Below are positions 37,618 through 51,796 of a stretch of DNA of 64,000 nt, in pieces. Within the stretch, counting starts at the first letter, position 1, and each line of letters starts with the position of its first letter. A program made the translations under genes and the position numbers. Source of the stretch: Gelatoporia subvermispora B (lineage: Eukaryota > Basidiomycota > Agaricomycetes > Polyporales > Gelatoporiaceae). The notes beneath the pieces were generated by a model, which saw nothing but the letters and a program-made list of their open reading frames with translations, was not told the DNA's origin and searched no databases. The stretch lies in NCBI GenBank assembly GCA_000320605.2, contig KB445799.1, positions 791,234 through 855,233 of the forward strand. The letters are read 5' to 3'.

Positions 37618-39539
37618 ATGTCGAAGTCGACGATGCGCATGCCGTATGTCGCTACGACGCCCGACAGGGCGGTGTTCGGAGACGACATTCCCCTCTCCCC
37701 GTTCGACCGGCTCAAGAACGAGTATGAGGTCGTCCCACCCGAGCTGCCGCTGCGCCTCGAGACGATTCACGAGGTGCCAGAGCTCGAGTACGTGCCTGAG
37801 GCAAATGTGCGAGGGCTCGGTGCGCGGTGGCGGCGGTTCCATGCGCGGTTCAGGGCGTTCGTTAACGACAATACGGGCCTGCTGCTCATCGCGGCGTCTC
37901 AGGCGTTTGGCTCACTAATGAGCGTAACGGTGAAGCAGCTGAGTACTTGGGACCCGCCGGTTTCCCCACTGGAGGTGAGCCGATGAATGTTCGTTGAGGT
38001 TGTTGTGCTACTGACTAATGTCGGTGTACAGCTTATTTGCGTCCGGATGATCCTGACATGGATCTGCTGTGTATCGATCATGTACGTCTGCATCCATTCA
38101 TTCTGTACTGTGCTATATCTAATCTTTGATAGGTCGATGACGGGCGTCCCTGATCCTGTCCTAGGGCCAAAAGGCATCCGTATGCTCCTCGCCTTTAGAG
38201 GATTCTGCGGGTACGCGCATATCCCTTATACCCCTCCTGGGCTTTCTAACACCTAGCCACAGATTTTGTGGTCTCTTCACGACGTACTACTCGCTGCAGT
38301 ACCTCTCCATCTCCGACGTAACCGTCATCGGATTTCTTGCACCGATGTGTACCGCAGTAGTCGGCGCATTAGTTCTCAAGGAAGACTTTAAGCGTAGCCA
38401 GGCGCTCGCCGGCAGTGAGCGCCTCGAACTTGGCTGACTACGAGCAAGCGGCTGATGAGAGGCAGTCTGCAGCTTGGTTGGTGTGGTCCTGATTGCGAGG
38501 CCGGCGTTCATTTTCGGTAGCGCGGCAAAGGATGGTGTGCAGGCGCCGATTGGCGATGTGACTACGCGTGCGGAGGGTAGCTTGCGTGAAATTACAGCTG
38601 CACAACGTTTGTTTGCAGTAGGGTGCGCATTCCTTACTCACAGATCTTCACGAGCATCAACTGAAGAACATGCAGGGTGTGTTTGTGTGGGGTGCTGGGG
38701 GCTACTGGCGCATGTGCGTATGAAACGCTCTCGTATTCCGAGTGCCAGTTCAGAGGGTTGACTCTCAAATTGCAGATACCAGCATAAGAGCGATTGGCAA
38801 GCGCGCGCATCCCATGCACAACATGGTTGCGTTTGCCACGCTTTGCATTATCGTATCTAGCATAGCGTGAGTCATCGAGGCCTTAACTTCTAGATGAACA
38901 GTCTCACTCAACGATGTATATCCACTAGCATGCCCGTGTCACGTATGCACGTTGTAGTCCCGAAAGAGCCGGCATGGATCGCACTCCTTTTTGCTGTCGG
39001 AGTGTGCGGATTTTTGGGCCAGGTTGGATTAATATCTGGATCGTCATTACTTGGCTTTGCTAAAGGAGATTCAGATCCTCATGACCATGGGGCTGCAACG
39101 AGAAACAGCTGGACGCGGTACCATGGCGGTCTATATCCAGGTGAGACAGCCGATACTCTTCTGGCACCATCGGCTCATTCATTGAACTTCGTCTCAGATT
39201 ATCTATGCAACTATATTTGAGAAAATCTTCTTCAACACTACGCCGCCACCGCTCTCGATTCTTGGTACCATCATCATCATGGCATCTGCTATATATGTAG
39301 CCGTGAGTTGTTTCCGTACGTATCGATCCGCCGTTGCAGTCTCACCTCGTCCTCCTCAGGTCACGAAGAATAAAATGAGCGCCCAGGCCGACCCCACAGA
39401 AGACCCAGCGCTAGAAGAGGGCCTCTTAGCCCATCCAGAAGACGAGGACTATTCGGAAACGACAACAATAAGGGGTGAAGAGTCCCCGATAGGTTCGTCA
39501 GGACAGTGGACGCCAGAGATACCCAGCAAATCGCCCTGA
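37618..39539 (+). CDS. EamA/DMT-superfamily transporter, SLC35G-like, copy 1
   Basis: Eleven exons: 37618-37974, 38032-38081, 38133-38210, 38263-38414, 38466-38622, 38676-38713, 38776-38866, 38929-39022, 39075-39140, 39198-39302 and 39360-39539; total 1368 nt, 455 residues. It is a drug/metabolite-superfamily membrane carrier, by family about ten helices in two EamA halves. A hydrophilic N-terminus precedes TGLLLIAASQAFGSLMSVTV. First-repeat hallmarks are GLFTTYYSLQYLSISDVTV and ALVLKEDF, then LVGVVLIARPAFIF. The second half holds GVLGATGAYTSIRAIGKRAH, WIALLFAVGVCGFLGQ, ILMTMGLQRETAGRG and a final LSILGTIIIMASAIYVA helix. An acidic cytosolic tail follows. The substrate is unknown. Every join is confirmed by the paralog at 45.3-47.3 kb. 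Confidence 0.92.
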
Positions 39540-40262
39540 GCTATGTTGTGCTGTACGGCGCGGGCATCTCGGTGATACTGCGGCCGGTGTTTTGATAATT
39601 ATGGACGGTGCATTGTACAGGTACCTGTAGACTAGAACAGTACACGGGCAGTGCGTCAACTACCGGAACGGGTTGCTTCGATTTCAGTCTCCCATACTGA
39701 GCATGTGCATTGCAAATTTCCGCATTCGAAAAAGGGGGGCTTTCCTCCAGTGTGCTTACTCGATTTTTGCGTGAGGTTGCGGCCTCGTGCGGTTGCCAAT
39801 TACGAAATGTAAAACGAAGGAATGAGGTCAGGAGCGGTGCGAAGAGTTTCACGCGGAGGTCGCGACTGCGCGCGTTGCGCGGTGGCGGCACCGTGGCAGT
39901 AACGCGTGTCTTCCTGGCAGCCATTAGGCAGCCTTCCTGATCATCTCGAACACGATGACACCGTCTCCGAATAGGGTACGGGACAGCTCTCCCGTCTTGC
40001 TCTTAATCTGTTACTCGTGCGCAGCTGGCTGGGCAGAGGGGCCCAAACTCGTGGCCGTCGTCGGGAGACCAGCAGAGTGCCAGGCCGTCGACTCACGGTT
40101 GAACCCGAACCGTGAAGCATTTCCGCGGTCTCAGGAGGCGAGCTGAGCTTCCCGGGATCAAAGATCGGTCATTACCTGCCAACTGTCGACCTGCACTCGT
40201 GGTGAGTGTTCAACTTATAGTCATCTGCATGGCGACTCCTCGTGCGCGCGGGTGGACACACA
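39540..40262. other. Intergenic region upstream of the DUF3433 gene
   Basis: No supported gene in about 720 bases. The first part is the 3' region of the transporter; the rest is presumed promoter of the DUF3433 gene. Confidence 0.6.
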
Positions 40263-43038
40263 ATGACACCCTCCAAACCTCCTCCTGCAGATATCTCCGT
40301 GAGCCCTCCAACGTCTCCTCCACCCGCGCAACTTTCTCCGGAGAAGCGGGTTGCCTTTCAAGTCATGGATGTCGAGGAGCGGAATTCGAAGAGGTCCAGT
40401 GCCTCGTCCCGCAAATCCCGCGCCTCACTACACCTGATACCTACCCCGGGAGTAGAGAGAGTGCTCCCTCCGCGTTATGTGCGTGGCGTTGAGTTATATC
40501 TCATATGGGCATCGCTCACCGGACGTTACAGGAGCCACTCATCGTGCGGACATCGCTAGTAATATGTGTGGCTACCTTCACGATTGCACTCGCCATCGCC
40601 ATAGAAGTAGCCCGGCATATATCTGTCAAGCGTAACGGTACGCTACTTCTTTAATCGCGGGTTTCAGCGAAGCCTATCGTGGATTGTAGGATTTGCTGTT
40701 CCATCGCACGACGTGTTGAGATTTGTTTCGCCGTCATTCCTCATTGTATGTGCGACCTTGTCTCAAACATCGCCACATCTCATGAATGTGCCTTCTCCCA
40801 TCAGTCGTTCTTCCCGACACTGCTAGTGTTTCCACTGGCAACACTATGGCAAGCCATGGAATGGGGTATTCGGTACTATCAGGCGAGTAGCATGAATTGC
40901 AATTGCCTCCGACCTGTTGACCAGTATAGTATTTCTTACAATAGCCATATGTCATGATGTCTCAAGGCAGTGTTGAGGCGAGGGACTCAGTGTTACTTGA
41001 TTACGTGCGTGAAGCCCTCCGAACGTATTGCATTCCTTTATTGACCGTTCTCGATTAGGTGACCATCAAGTAGGCATCGATTTACATTCACTATGAGGAC
41101 TCTGAGCTTATGTCTGACTGGTTGATTTTGCAGCAAAGTTTTGGCGCTGTTCAAGTCTCTACGACGCAAACACTGGCTCGTGCACATTTCAATATACGCC
41201 GCCTTCGCTACATACTTCTTCCAGCCACTTGCTAGTTCTTTCTTCGTACTGCAGGATTTCCTACATCAGATCAGTCAGTATCAGCCAGCTTCATTATCTT
41301 CTCTGGGATATCTTACATCTACCCAGGCACCCCGATCGCCATCAACAGTACGCTGGGCCTCTCCCAAGACTTTGCAGACTTGCAAACCGCGAGCCTAAAC
41401 GCGTTTTCATCTGCTGCGGGTGTGCGTCTGTTCCAATATCCCGTGTCTCCACTATCCGGTCTAATGAACCATCTAGTTCACCGATACTGCGGTTTTCCAA
41501 CAGCTCAATGACCCACCTTTCGTTATGCAGAGTTGGGCTACTGGACAGTTCCAGGTAGGTCACAATAGACCTTTGGCTTGCATCTTGCGCCCTGATTGCC
41601 ACTGCCGCAGGCGTTAGATGACCTTGGCTTGAACGCTACCCTAACTTTTGCGACCACGGGTGTCAACTCTCTTCCGAACTGTGAGGTAACCACCTCCCAT
41701 GTAGACGTGAGTGATACCGCAAGGTCGATCATCAACGCCACCGCTGCAGATGGCTGTTCAGCCACGATCATCTTTGACTCTTCGGTCACGACTACTGTCA
41801 ACGGCAACCGGTACGCTTATGGCGCTAACCAGACGAACCTTGCATCCTGCGGAGTCAGCCCATCGACGGACATCGACTTCCAACCAGTAGCGTTCTGGTT
41901 TTATACCAATTCAACGGGGAGTGCTCAAGCGCAGACCGTCATTTGTCGCCCAGAAATCCAAGTATCCGACGTCAGCGTGACTGTGTGGGTGAACAATAAC
42001 ACGCTGCTCGACGTGCAGCCAAGCGCGAATTACACGGCGGCAAATAATGTTACCGGAAATCCGCTCAATGGCCAGGCGTTCAATGGGTGCGTTTGAGTCT
42101 TCTCACCATGCAAGTTCCCTCATAACGCTGACTATGGGATAGGGTGATATTTGATCCTTCTAATGATCCATTCGTGCAGGCTCGCGCGATCGCGATCGCA
42201 GCGAGTGTGTCCGGGACCATCTTCAGGTCTGCGCAACAGAACTCCAGCGGGATACAAGCTGTCTTCAATGACCCGTCTGGCTTCGTGTATATTACCGAAG
42301 ATGTCTACGTATGTCATCCATCCACCCTGCACCGAGTTCGTAGCTGACACTATGGGCAGACACAACACCTCGCTGTGAGCGCCAAGTCGGTATACTTCGT
42401 GCCCTCGAACAGCCAAACAACGACACAAGCAATGGTGCTCGAGCAACGACTCCTCATTGAGTGTGTGCCCTCTCTGCTTTCGTCTCCACATCATCACACT
42501 CACCCACTCCTTGCCTTTTCACAGGTCGTTCCCGGCGCACGCGCTGGCCGCATTCCTGCTCCTGGTCGGCGTGGGCGGCATCATCGTACACCTACTGCAC
42601 CGCTATGCACGGCGGAAGCTCTACCTGACTGCGCCGCCGGGGACGATCGCCGCGTCGCTCGCCCTCGCGTACCACTCAGGGATCGGCGACCTGCTCGTGC
42701 CGTACGAGGACGAGCAGGGCATGTTGCGGCGCCTCGCGGGCATGCGCTTCCGCCTCGACCGTCGCACAGGCGCGGTCGTCGCGGAGGAGATCGAGAGCGG
42801 CGATGAGGGCGAGGGCATGCTCATGCACGCAGCGGGCATGGGTGAGGCCGGTGCCGCGCCGGAGGGAGATGCGGAGGCGAAGCGCGCGATGCATGTCAGC
42901 TGGGCGAGCGCGGTGAGCGGCGGCCCGCCGGTGCTCCCCGTGGATGTGCCGTATGAGTACGAACCATTCACGCCGCCTCTGGAAACCCCACCGTTGGAGG
43001 TGCAGCAGTCTGAACGGCCTCATTCGCCACGGGTTTGA
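40263..43038 (+). CDS. DUF3433 multi-pass membrane protein
   Basis: Exons: 40263-40478, 40532-40637, 40690-40745, 40805-40882, 40945-41004, 41059-41069 (11 nt), one from 41134 with an uncertain 3' end near 41240, one ending 41421, then 41477-41554, 41611-42086, 42143-42308, 42360-42460 and 42525-43038. A Pro/Ser-rich cytosolic start leads into the helix VICVATFTIALAIAIEVARH. Family hallmarks follow: FFPTLLVFPLATLWQAMEWG, ARDSVLLDYVTINKVLALFK and ATYFFQPLASSFF. A large extracellular-like domain with several N-x-S/T sites and Cys comes next, then the final helix LAAFLLLVGVGGIIVHLL and a cytosolic tail with ALAYHSGIGDLL. The function of this fungal family is unknown. The intron after 40882 has a GC donor. 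The join between 41240 and 41330 is unresolved. Confidence 0.78.
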
Positions 43039-43436
43039 TTCTCTTGGTTCTTGATGTGATCGCTTTGTTGGACCGTCTGTATGTTGCGAACCTGCGCGGG
43101 ACAATGTTGGTCTTGTTATCACGTCTCATGTTTTGTTACGAGCTACCTAGATTGTCATGGAATGGCGTACACGGCAGCAATCTTAATGGTTGGGATGCAT
43201 ATACAACGTCCCGCACAAAATGATGAAAAATTCATGATCAGAAGGACCATTTGTCAGGATGGTCGGAATTCCATCACGTTGATACTTCCTGTTCAGACGA
43301 GGATGCAGCCTAATTGATCATTCTGTTAGATAAACTGCATGCAGGAACGAAAGTACGTCGGGACTTCATCGTGACCGCTGTGTCATGCTACATATTCGTT
43401 GATCAAAACGGTATAGAGTTGTCGTGATTCGATGTA
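43039..43436. other. Intergenic region between convergent DUF3433 and F-box-like genes
   Basis: The two genes converge here, so this should hold both terminators. No gene seen. Confidence 0.65.
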
Positions 43437-44908
43437 TCAATGGGCCCCGGCATCCACGGGACTTACATGCGGAATATCGTCTTCGGATGGCTCTATTTCC
43501 CAGTGACTCGTGCTAAGCTTGGGCACTGGAATCTCCATAGTGACCTTGCGAAGCATTGGAATACGTTTCGCAATTTGTCCGATGAAGTGCTTGATGTTCA
43601 TTTCGCGGAAGTATTGGACGTCGGAGGCAGAGTAACGGATATGCTCAGGTCTTGCATTAGTTCGCCAGATTAATGTCAATGATTTGATGTGCAACGGCGA
43701 CAGCATCTCTAGCACGCTCCTCTAGAAATGAACATCAAGGACTGTCTAGACGGGGAATGACGGACACTCACAGTGATGTCTGAACCTCCCATAAAAAAAA
43801 TCATGTGGTACGCTTCCAAAGTCAGCCGAAGATCAGAAACCATCGAGACACCACGAAAGATTTGACGGTAAAATTCGACAAGGAATGGTTCGATGTTGAA
43901 CGTGAGCATGCGAGGACGTATGGCCATCAAAACTTCCGGTACTGATATTCGATGCTCAGGATCGTTATAGCGGTGGCAGTCCAGATGTTTTACTCGGCAA
44001 TTTAAACCAGCCATGTATATCTCCTCGATTTGGCCTCCCAGATACTCCAGCATGGGCCACTGGTGCGCTCGCTTGTTTCGGTCGTAAACTTGATCCATTT
44101 GGTCAGATAAAGGTTCGTCAGTCTTCGGTGCAAACCCGAGATGCTTGAGATTAGGAAACAGTCGAACAAGCCGTCCGATGTCGCGATTTGCGTCGGTAAA
44201 ACGGATCGTGAGCTTGCATATTGCGAGGAATGGTGTAGTGCCCGTGGGACCCCAGTTGACGCCCCGTAAATCGAGTACTTGCAAGCTCGCAGCCTGTGTG
44301 CCCAAAACATCATGCGCGTTTGTCTGGTTCGCTGGCGAAAACGCAGCGCGGAGCTCTTCTAAAGGACTTTGTATGCCTCTGACGAGGTCGGTTGACTGGA
44401 ACCCTTCATCATCGGCTATTAAATCCAAGCTACGCAAATTAGGAAGAGACTGAATTGCAGCAATAATCGTGGCGTGCCGTTCCAGGACTGAGCTTCCGGT
44501 TCGAATTGTGAAGGTATTAAGCGATTCGGCACCCGAGATGACTTGAAACAGAAGCGAGAGTGTCGAAGACGGCACTAGCTTCTTTGACTGTGCGTCCAAG
44601 CACACGATGGTGAGCTTTCGTAGATATGCAGGACGAGAGGGTTCCGCCAGCACGAACTTGCAGAACGCGAGTAGCCTTTCCGGATTATCGAGGACAGGTG
44701 GTTCTGTCAATACGTACTTGACACCAATGGAATGCAGCATGTGGCATGATTGCATGATAGAGAGGATGTCTTTTCTCTGCAATAGCTCCATGATACAGCC
44801 CATGACATCGAGGTCCAATTGAGATCTCGAGTGATGGTCATTGTTCGAGGCGGTGACGGCAGGTCTGGTATGATTCGGTGTAATGCACGGGTCAGGATTG
44901 CACTGCAT
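43437..44908 (-). CDS. F-box-like / leucine-rich protein 3
   Basis: Two exons, 44908-43772 and 43721-43437, total 1422 nt, 473 residues. The F-box-like start is LDLDVMGCIMELLQRKDILS followed by a SCHMLHS helix. The leucine-rich body includes LRSLDL, LQVLDLRGVNWG and LKHLGF, and the C-terminal exon carries PLHIKSLTLIWRTN. It is the closest relative of the gene at 13.5-15.0 kb; both share the position of the 3'-proximal intron. SCF adaptor function is inference. The start ATG at 44908 is the first in the open frame. Other family members have a short upstream first exon, and one could be missing here; the only nearby donor (about 44930) gives an implausibly short intron in the wrong phase. Confidence 0.7.
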
Positions 44909-45294
44909 TGGAGGAACGTCGCAAAACTTACGCTGTTTCCCCTTTCATGAATAATGTTCCCTGGGATGTTAAGTGAGGACTGCCCATCTCAGGGACGGTG
45001 GACAAGGCAGGCCACAATGCCCATTATCGATCGAGATCAGCAATGTTCGCCTACCAGGTGGCGTGGGAAATATATCTATCGACTCGTGCTGCAGTGATTC
45101 ATCGAAAGCTACCCTGGAGCACCGTAATCAAGAGTGGACACCTTCACGCTCTTCATCACGGTCCCGAGCACATCTTCTACACTCATCATTTGTTCTACAC
45201 TCATCATTTGCAAACAGAAGATCTAACAATTCTATGGTACACCCGTAAGTCCATGAAGACGTCGTAGAAACGTACTGTACTTAAGTACTTAAGT
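44909..45294. other. Intergenic region between F-box-like gene and EamA copy 2
   Basis: No gene seen. It contains a perfect two-copy 18-bp repeat (45175-45210) and a short gtacttaagtacttaag palindromic run near 45279-45295 at the 3' end of the transporter gene. Confidence 0.65.
45175..45210. repeat. Perfect 18-bp tandem duplication
   Basis: ttctacactcatcatttg occurs twice back to back (45175-45192 and 45193-45210). It is a simple slippage-type duplication in intergenic DNA. Confidence 0.85.
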
Positions 45295-47277
45295 TCATAT
45301 CTTTGAGATCACCGGCAGCTCATAGGACGCCCGTGCCCCGTCCTCAACATCCTTCGGTCCCTCTGCGATGTCTTCCTGGTTCTCAAGCAGCCCTTCCTCG
45401 AGCGCGGCGTCGACTGTGATGTCCGTAATGCGATTTCCGGACGTGGTGTTTTTTAGTACCTGCGCAAAGCGTGATTGAGTAGGCACGTGATTGAGTGTGT
45501 CCGGGAGGGTACTCACGGCAACGTAAATCGCAGACGCCATGATAACGAGTGTCCCCAGGATGGATAAGAAAGTAGGGGAGGTGTGGAAAAATATCCGCTC
45601 AAAAATGGTGGCGAATATGATCTAGGGATACACCAGCACGTCAGCACTTGATGTGTGACCAGAGTCCGGGAGCATGCTTACCTGGAGATAAATTGCCATG
45701 CTACCGCGTCCAGCAGTTTCACGCTGAAGTCCCATGGTCAACAGTACCTAGAAATTGCAATAGGAAGACAATAAGACGTGAAAGCGAGCAAACGACACAA
45801 AGTTGTTATTCACCTGCGCAATGAATCCGAAGAGACCAATCATCAGTAGCATCGCAAGCCAGTCTGGGCGCGTAGGGATAATGATAGGTATTCTAAGCAC
45901 GATCATACTGAAAGCATTTGGGGAGAATAGGAACATCAGTGCGTGTGTAGAACTCTATACACTCGGGAACCTACGCAATAGTAGCAACAAGGACGCATTG
46001 CGAAGAAAAGAAGACAATATTGTGCAGTGGATGCGCGCGCTTCCCGACCGCGCGGATGGATGTATCTGATTGCGGCCGTCAACATCACATTAACATCGCT
46101 GATCTACAATTTATACTCACAGGCACCAGTAGACCCGCAAACTCCAAGTAAGGCCACGCTAAAGAGACATCAATGTACTGTACATGCTAACATGAAGAAC
46201 GACAGCGTACCCGACAGCGACTAGTCTTTCTGCAGACGTTACGGACCCGGCAGGCTCTATGCCTGTACCGAGTGCATCACCCACTGCGGCGCCGGGATCT
46301 GGTATCACGTCGCGAGCCGCTCGACCAAACAAAAACGCCGGGCGTGCGATAAGCACGACACCGGCTAGACTGAACACTGTTGCACATTGTCAGTATTGAC
46401 ACTTGAGGCGCTGAGCGTGTGGAGATGGAGAGCCAGGGAAGGAGGAGAGGGCTACGCACGTCCTGCGAGAGCCTCGCGCTTGGAGAAGTCCTCCTTCAGC
46501 ACAATTGCACCGACTGCTGCGGTAAGTAGCGGAGATAGGAAAGTTAACACGGTCGCGTCGGACAGCGACAGGTATTGAAGGGAATAGTATATGCCAAATA
46601 GGCCAAAGAACCTGACAGGGTGTGTTATTTGTAGCATGGGTGGCAGGACGTGGGATCCTAGGACGTACCCAAAGAAGCCTCGCAACATGAGCAGCAGCCG
46701 CACACCCTTGGGGCCGAGGAATGGGTCGGGGATTTGTGCGTAGTACCTAAATACGCTGAGTTAGTTGAGATATTGTATGTAGTTTGAGGTTACCCGCATG
46801 TATGCTACGCAGCAGATCCATGTTATACTCTAGATTCATATCCAAAGCTGTTCAACCTTGGTCGCGCGAGCTATGCTGACAGAGACATACCATTCGTACC
46901 CAGATTAGCTGGGGAGCCTATTAGTCATGGCATCAGAATGTTTGTATAAGACTCACCTCAAAAGCGTGCACGGGCTCATCCAGACTATTGAGCGTCTTCA
47001 CGGCAACATTCATGAGCGAAAAGAACGCCTGGGATGCTGCAATAAGGAGCATGCCCGTGTTGTTATCGATTGTTGCTTTTGCACGCTTCAGCATCCTTCG
47101 CCATCGCGATGACGCCTTTGCATAGTTTCTATCCAAGTCAGGCCTCCGTGGTGCGGGCTCAAATGTAGGCTTTGTTGTTGCATGGGGTGAGTCGAGCGGG
47201 ATGTCGAAGTTGGAGACTTCGGGTGTGAGGGACTCGTATGGCTGGCGCGATGTCGTACACAGTGACCTCGTCGTCAT
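45295..47277 (-). CDS. EamA/DMT-superfamily transporter, SLC35G-like, copy 2
   Basis: Twelve exons in transcript order: 47277-46957, 46908-46891, 46829-46798, 46746-46669, about 46611-46460, 46376-46211, 46158-46121, 46065-45975, 45907-45814, 45747-45682, 45621-45517 and 45459-45295; about 1326 nt, 441 residues. Hallmarks are GMLLIAASQAFFSLMNVAVK, GLFGIYYSLQYLSLSDATVL, GAIVLKEDF, AGVVLIARPAFLFG, TSIRAVGKRAHPLHN, LLTMGLQRETAGRGSMAIYL and LSILGTLVIMASAIYVA. Exons of 78, 152, 38, 91, 94, 66 and 105 nt equal those of the inverted paralog at 37.6-39.5 kb. Differences: one exon (50 nt in the paralog) is split into 18 and 32 nt by an extra intron, and the intron after 46798 starts with GC instead of GT. 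The N- and C-terminal tails have diverged most. The substrate is unknown. Confidence 0.9.
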
Positions 47278-48149
47278 TTTCGTGTGGTTTTGTGATAATC
47301 GTTATACAAAAGAAGAGATAATGTACAGTCGATACGGATGGTGGGGTAACGGAGCAGGCTTGGACTAGTGCCGGAGTCAAAGGCGCCCATGAATGCTCTC
47401 GATCACCATGGGCGCTAATTGTAGCGGAAGTCTAGCGGGATATTTGTCGACATTCAAATTTGAATGATGCTAACTAAGTCTCGCAAGTCTGATAGTAGGT
47501 AAACGCTGTGCACCATAGTGGTATTTCAGCTGAGGCAACATCAGGGCTCTTGTCAGCAGTTTGTAGGCCGGAGTCATTGCTCTAATTGTATTACAGTCGA
47601 TACAGATGAGGTCCAATTGTGATGCAGTACGGCATCTTGATGCACCGGGTACTATCTCAGCATGCTCCCCCAAATATCAAGCAGTATATATATATATCAT
47701 CGCAGCGTGTATACAACTCTCAGCAACTCAAAGATGAGATTAGAATCGACAGCGAACGAGACAACTGTTTCACGAACGCATTCCGCGGTGCATGAAACGG
47801 CGCTTAGCGAGACGCGAGTTCTCACGGGACCGCGTAAGTCGTAGCGCCGACATTGTGCACTGAAGTATATCCCTGCATAAGATCAAAATTCAGCTCAATC
47901 TTCGCGCCAGAGATTAAGTCTGATGCAGGACGTGCAGCGTTAGAGATTCTACACGCCAAAAGGAAGTAGATAATGGTGACGATGAGGACCACGAGGAGGC
48001 GGGGAGGCACGTTCTGGTGCGGAAATTGAAACTCCGCCCGAAAGGGGAGCCCTAAACCTCAAGTTGGATCCCTTTTTGACCTCGACCCACCTCGGTTGAT
48101 CTCCTCCTCCCAACGACCCCGTCCCAGTCCATCACCCGTCTTCATCCAT
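47278..48149. other. Intergenic region between EamA copy 2 and beta-tubulin (divergent)
   Basis: The transporter and tubulin genes are divergent, so both promoters lie here. A (TA)n run (about 47683-47697) is followed by a 40-codon frame from ATG 47734 that I do not consider a convincing gene. On the minus strand a hydrophobic stretch near 47930-48010 lacks an ATG. Confidence 0.6.
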
Positions 48150-48288
48150 GTACGTGTCCTTTCTGTCTTGCAACTCGACCCCACGGTAGTTCCACGCGTG
48201 CACAGCGCTGCATGCGATGGACACGCGTCGCCAACGCGCTTTCTTTTTCTCTGTGCTGGAATCAAACATGAACTGATATCGTCTCTAG
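48150..48288 (+). other. Probable 5' UTR intron of beta-tubulin
   Basis: A gtacgt donor at 48150 and a ctctag acceptor at 48288 lie immediately before the tubulin start codon (one base later). The leader intron is inferred from these sites and could be checked with transcripts. Confidence 0.4.
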
Positions 48289-48289
48289 C

Positions 48290-50154
<1,865 letters not shown>

Positions 50155-50951
50155 GCACTGTACATACTTCTCACACCGGAGCCTGTCTCCCGCACGGGCG
50201 GGGAAAAGTCTACCACTACCTACGTATTCCCCTTCTATTGGTCGCTTTCTGTGTTCTCTGCATGTCTTTCTTCTACGTCCATGTGCCGTTGCATTGCCCG
50301 TGCCGGTGTCAGCCTGCTGTCGCGGGCACGAAGGCGAAGTTACCCTAGTCCGCATACCTCCTGATGCCTCAAGTCTCTACTCTACGTCGATGTCTCTGTT
50401 ACACGCGTTGTCGTCGTCATGAAATTAATGCCCGTCTGAGGGATCTGTTGATACCGGGAGCGTCGAGGACGCATTGAATGATTACTTGGGCTGGGCCTGG
50501 ATTATTGCGTCCCTACCTGGCCTCAAAAACTGTCTCAGAGAGCGGTGTTGACTGAGCTGCGGAAACATCCGGTTGATAGCAAAGGTCCTGCACTGGGGAT
50601 TGTGGTTGGTGACAACATCCCAGCCGTTCGTCACCTCGAGCCTTCGTCTTCGTCTCTAGATTGGAGTCGAAGATATTGAACGCTTGACTCAGGTCATCTT
50701 ACACGCTGACCATACAACCTCAATATCTTTTTCTGCAAACATGTCCCGAGATAGATCAGACCTTCGCAAGCAAATCAACTCTGCTGAATTGTGTGGGCGT
50801 AATTGCGATGTCGATGGCTGTCCTTCCTTCAAGCCCTTACATTCATTTTTAGATCGAAATTGAAGGTCTCCGACGCTCCACTCACGTCATTCGAACTGTT
50901 CTCCGTACGGTTTGAGGCTCTCGTTTGACAGAGACGTGCTCAAATCAGATC
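50155..50951. other. Intergenic region downstream of beta-tubulin
   Basis: About 800 bases without a supported gene. The first 250 bases are probably the tubulin 3' UTR. The right part resembles the upstream regions of the following F-box-like genes and is probably promoter. Confidence 0.6.
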
Positions 50952-51535
50952 ATGGATGCCGAGGTAGAAACATTGGAAAGCGTCCGCAGGAGGCAAGTGA
51001 TCATTGTTGCCCAATGATCCACTTCATGTCTGACTGAACCACCACAGGGCGTTGCTTTCCTACAACTCTGCGCCCCTTGGACGTTGGTCGGAGTCGAAGC
51101 TCAACTTCGACATATACGAGCATATCATGTCAATTCTGGCAGATAAGGAGTTCATCGCGATGATGTGCACTTGCTCGACGCTTCACTCGGCCGGCATCAA
51201 GCACCTTCTAAAGTTGCCCGTCAAGCTGTCAAGTGTCTGGGGCATGCAGACGTTCTGTCAATTCATATCGCAGGATACCCCGAGACGAGTCAAGCTCATC
51301 CGAACGCTGCGTTTGAGTTTGAAGATTCATATGGTTGCTCATGCAACGGCAGGCCTTCTGATCCAGCTCTTGATTGATGCCTCTGGTCTGCGAAGGCTAG
51401 AGAATGACATTGAGGCAAAGCTGTTGATGGAGTAGCATGCCTTCGTGCAATCACCGTACGCTATGCGGAGTCTCAGGTCATTGATCCTATGGTGGTGCCG
51501 CGACACGGAAGATGTGGAGATACTTGGGGTGTGTA
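50952..51535 (+). pseudogene. Decayed F-box-like gene, cluster copy 1
   Basis: A 41-nt first exon (50952-50992, MDAEVETLESVRR) and a second exon from 51048 match the intact neighbours: LLSYNSAPLGRWSESKLNFD, then YEHIMSILADKEFIAMM. A TAG at 51433-51435 interrupts the frame, homology continues in the same frame (QSPYAMRSLRSL) to about 51535, and then stops. The rest of the leucine-rich body and the last exon are missing. The first intron starts with gcaagt, a GC donor that matches the usual AG|GCAAGT consensus. A short truncated protein of about 140 residues could still be made. Confidence 0.7.
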
Positions 51536-51796
51536 CAAACAACCGATGTGCGGACAAATAGAGGTAAACGGCAATCGGTGGATATCAAAAGTCGTTGAGG
51601 CCGATCGCTTGCAAGACTCACTACAGATGCAGCGGCAATCAAGGATTCATTTGAAAGCTTCTGCCTTCATCTCGAGCTTCCATCTTCCGATTGAAGCTGA
51701 GAATAATTGACTCTCGTCTTGATATTATACCACTTCCAACAACTTCGACCTCCTGCAGAACAGACTCGGCGGACAAGTTCTCGAGATAGGTAGATC

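Noticed and set aside
47683..47697. TATATATATATA run as a promoter for a small gene at 47734
   Set aside because: The following 40-codon frame has no conservation signal that I can judge, and the run is equally explained as a microsatellite.
47822..48010. Minus-strand frame beginning with a strongly hydrophobic, signal-peptide-like stretch
   Set aside because: It opens with GTG, has no in-frame ATG before an upstream stop, and lies in the promoter of beta-tubulin. An exon cannot be excluded but nothing supports it.
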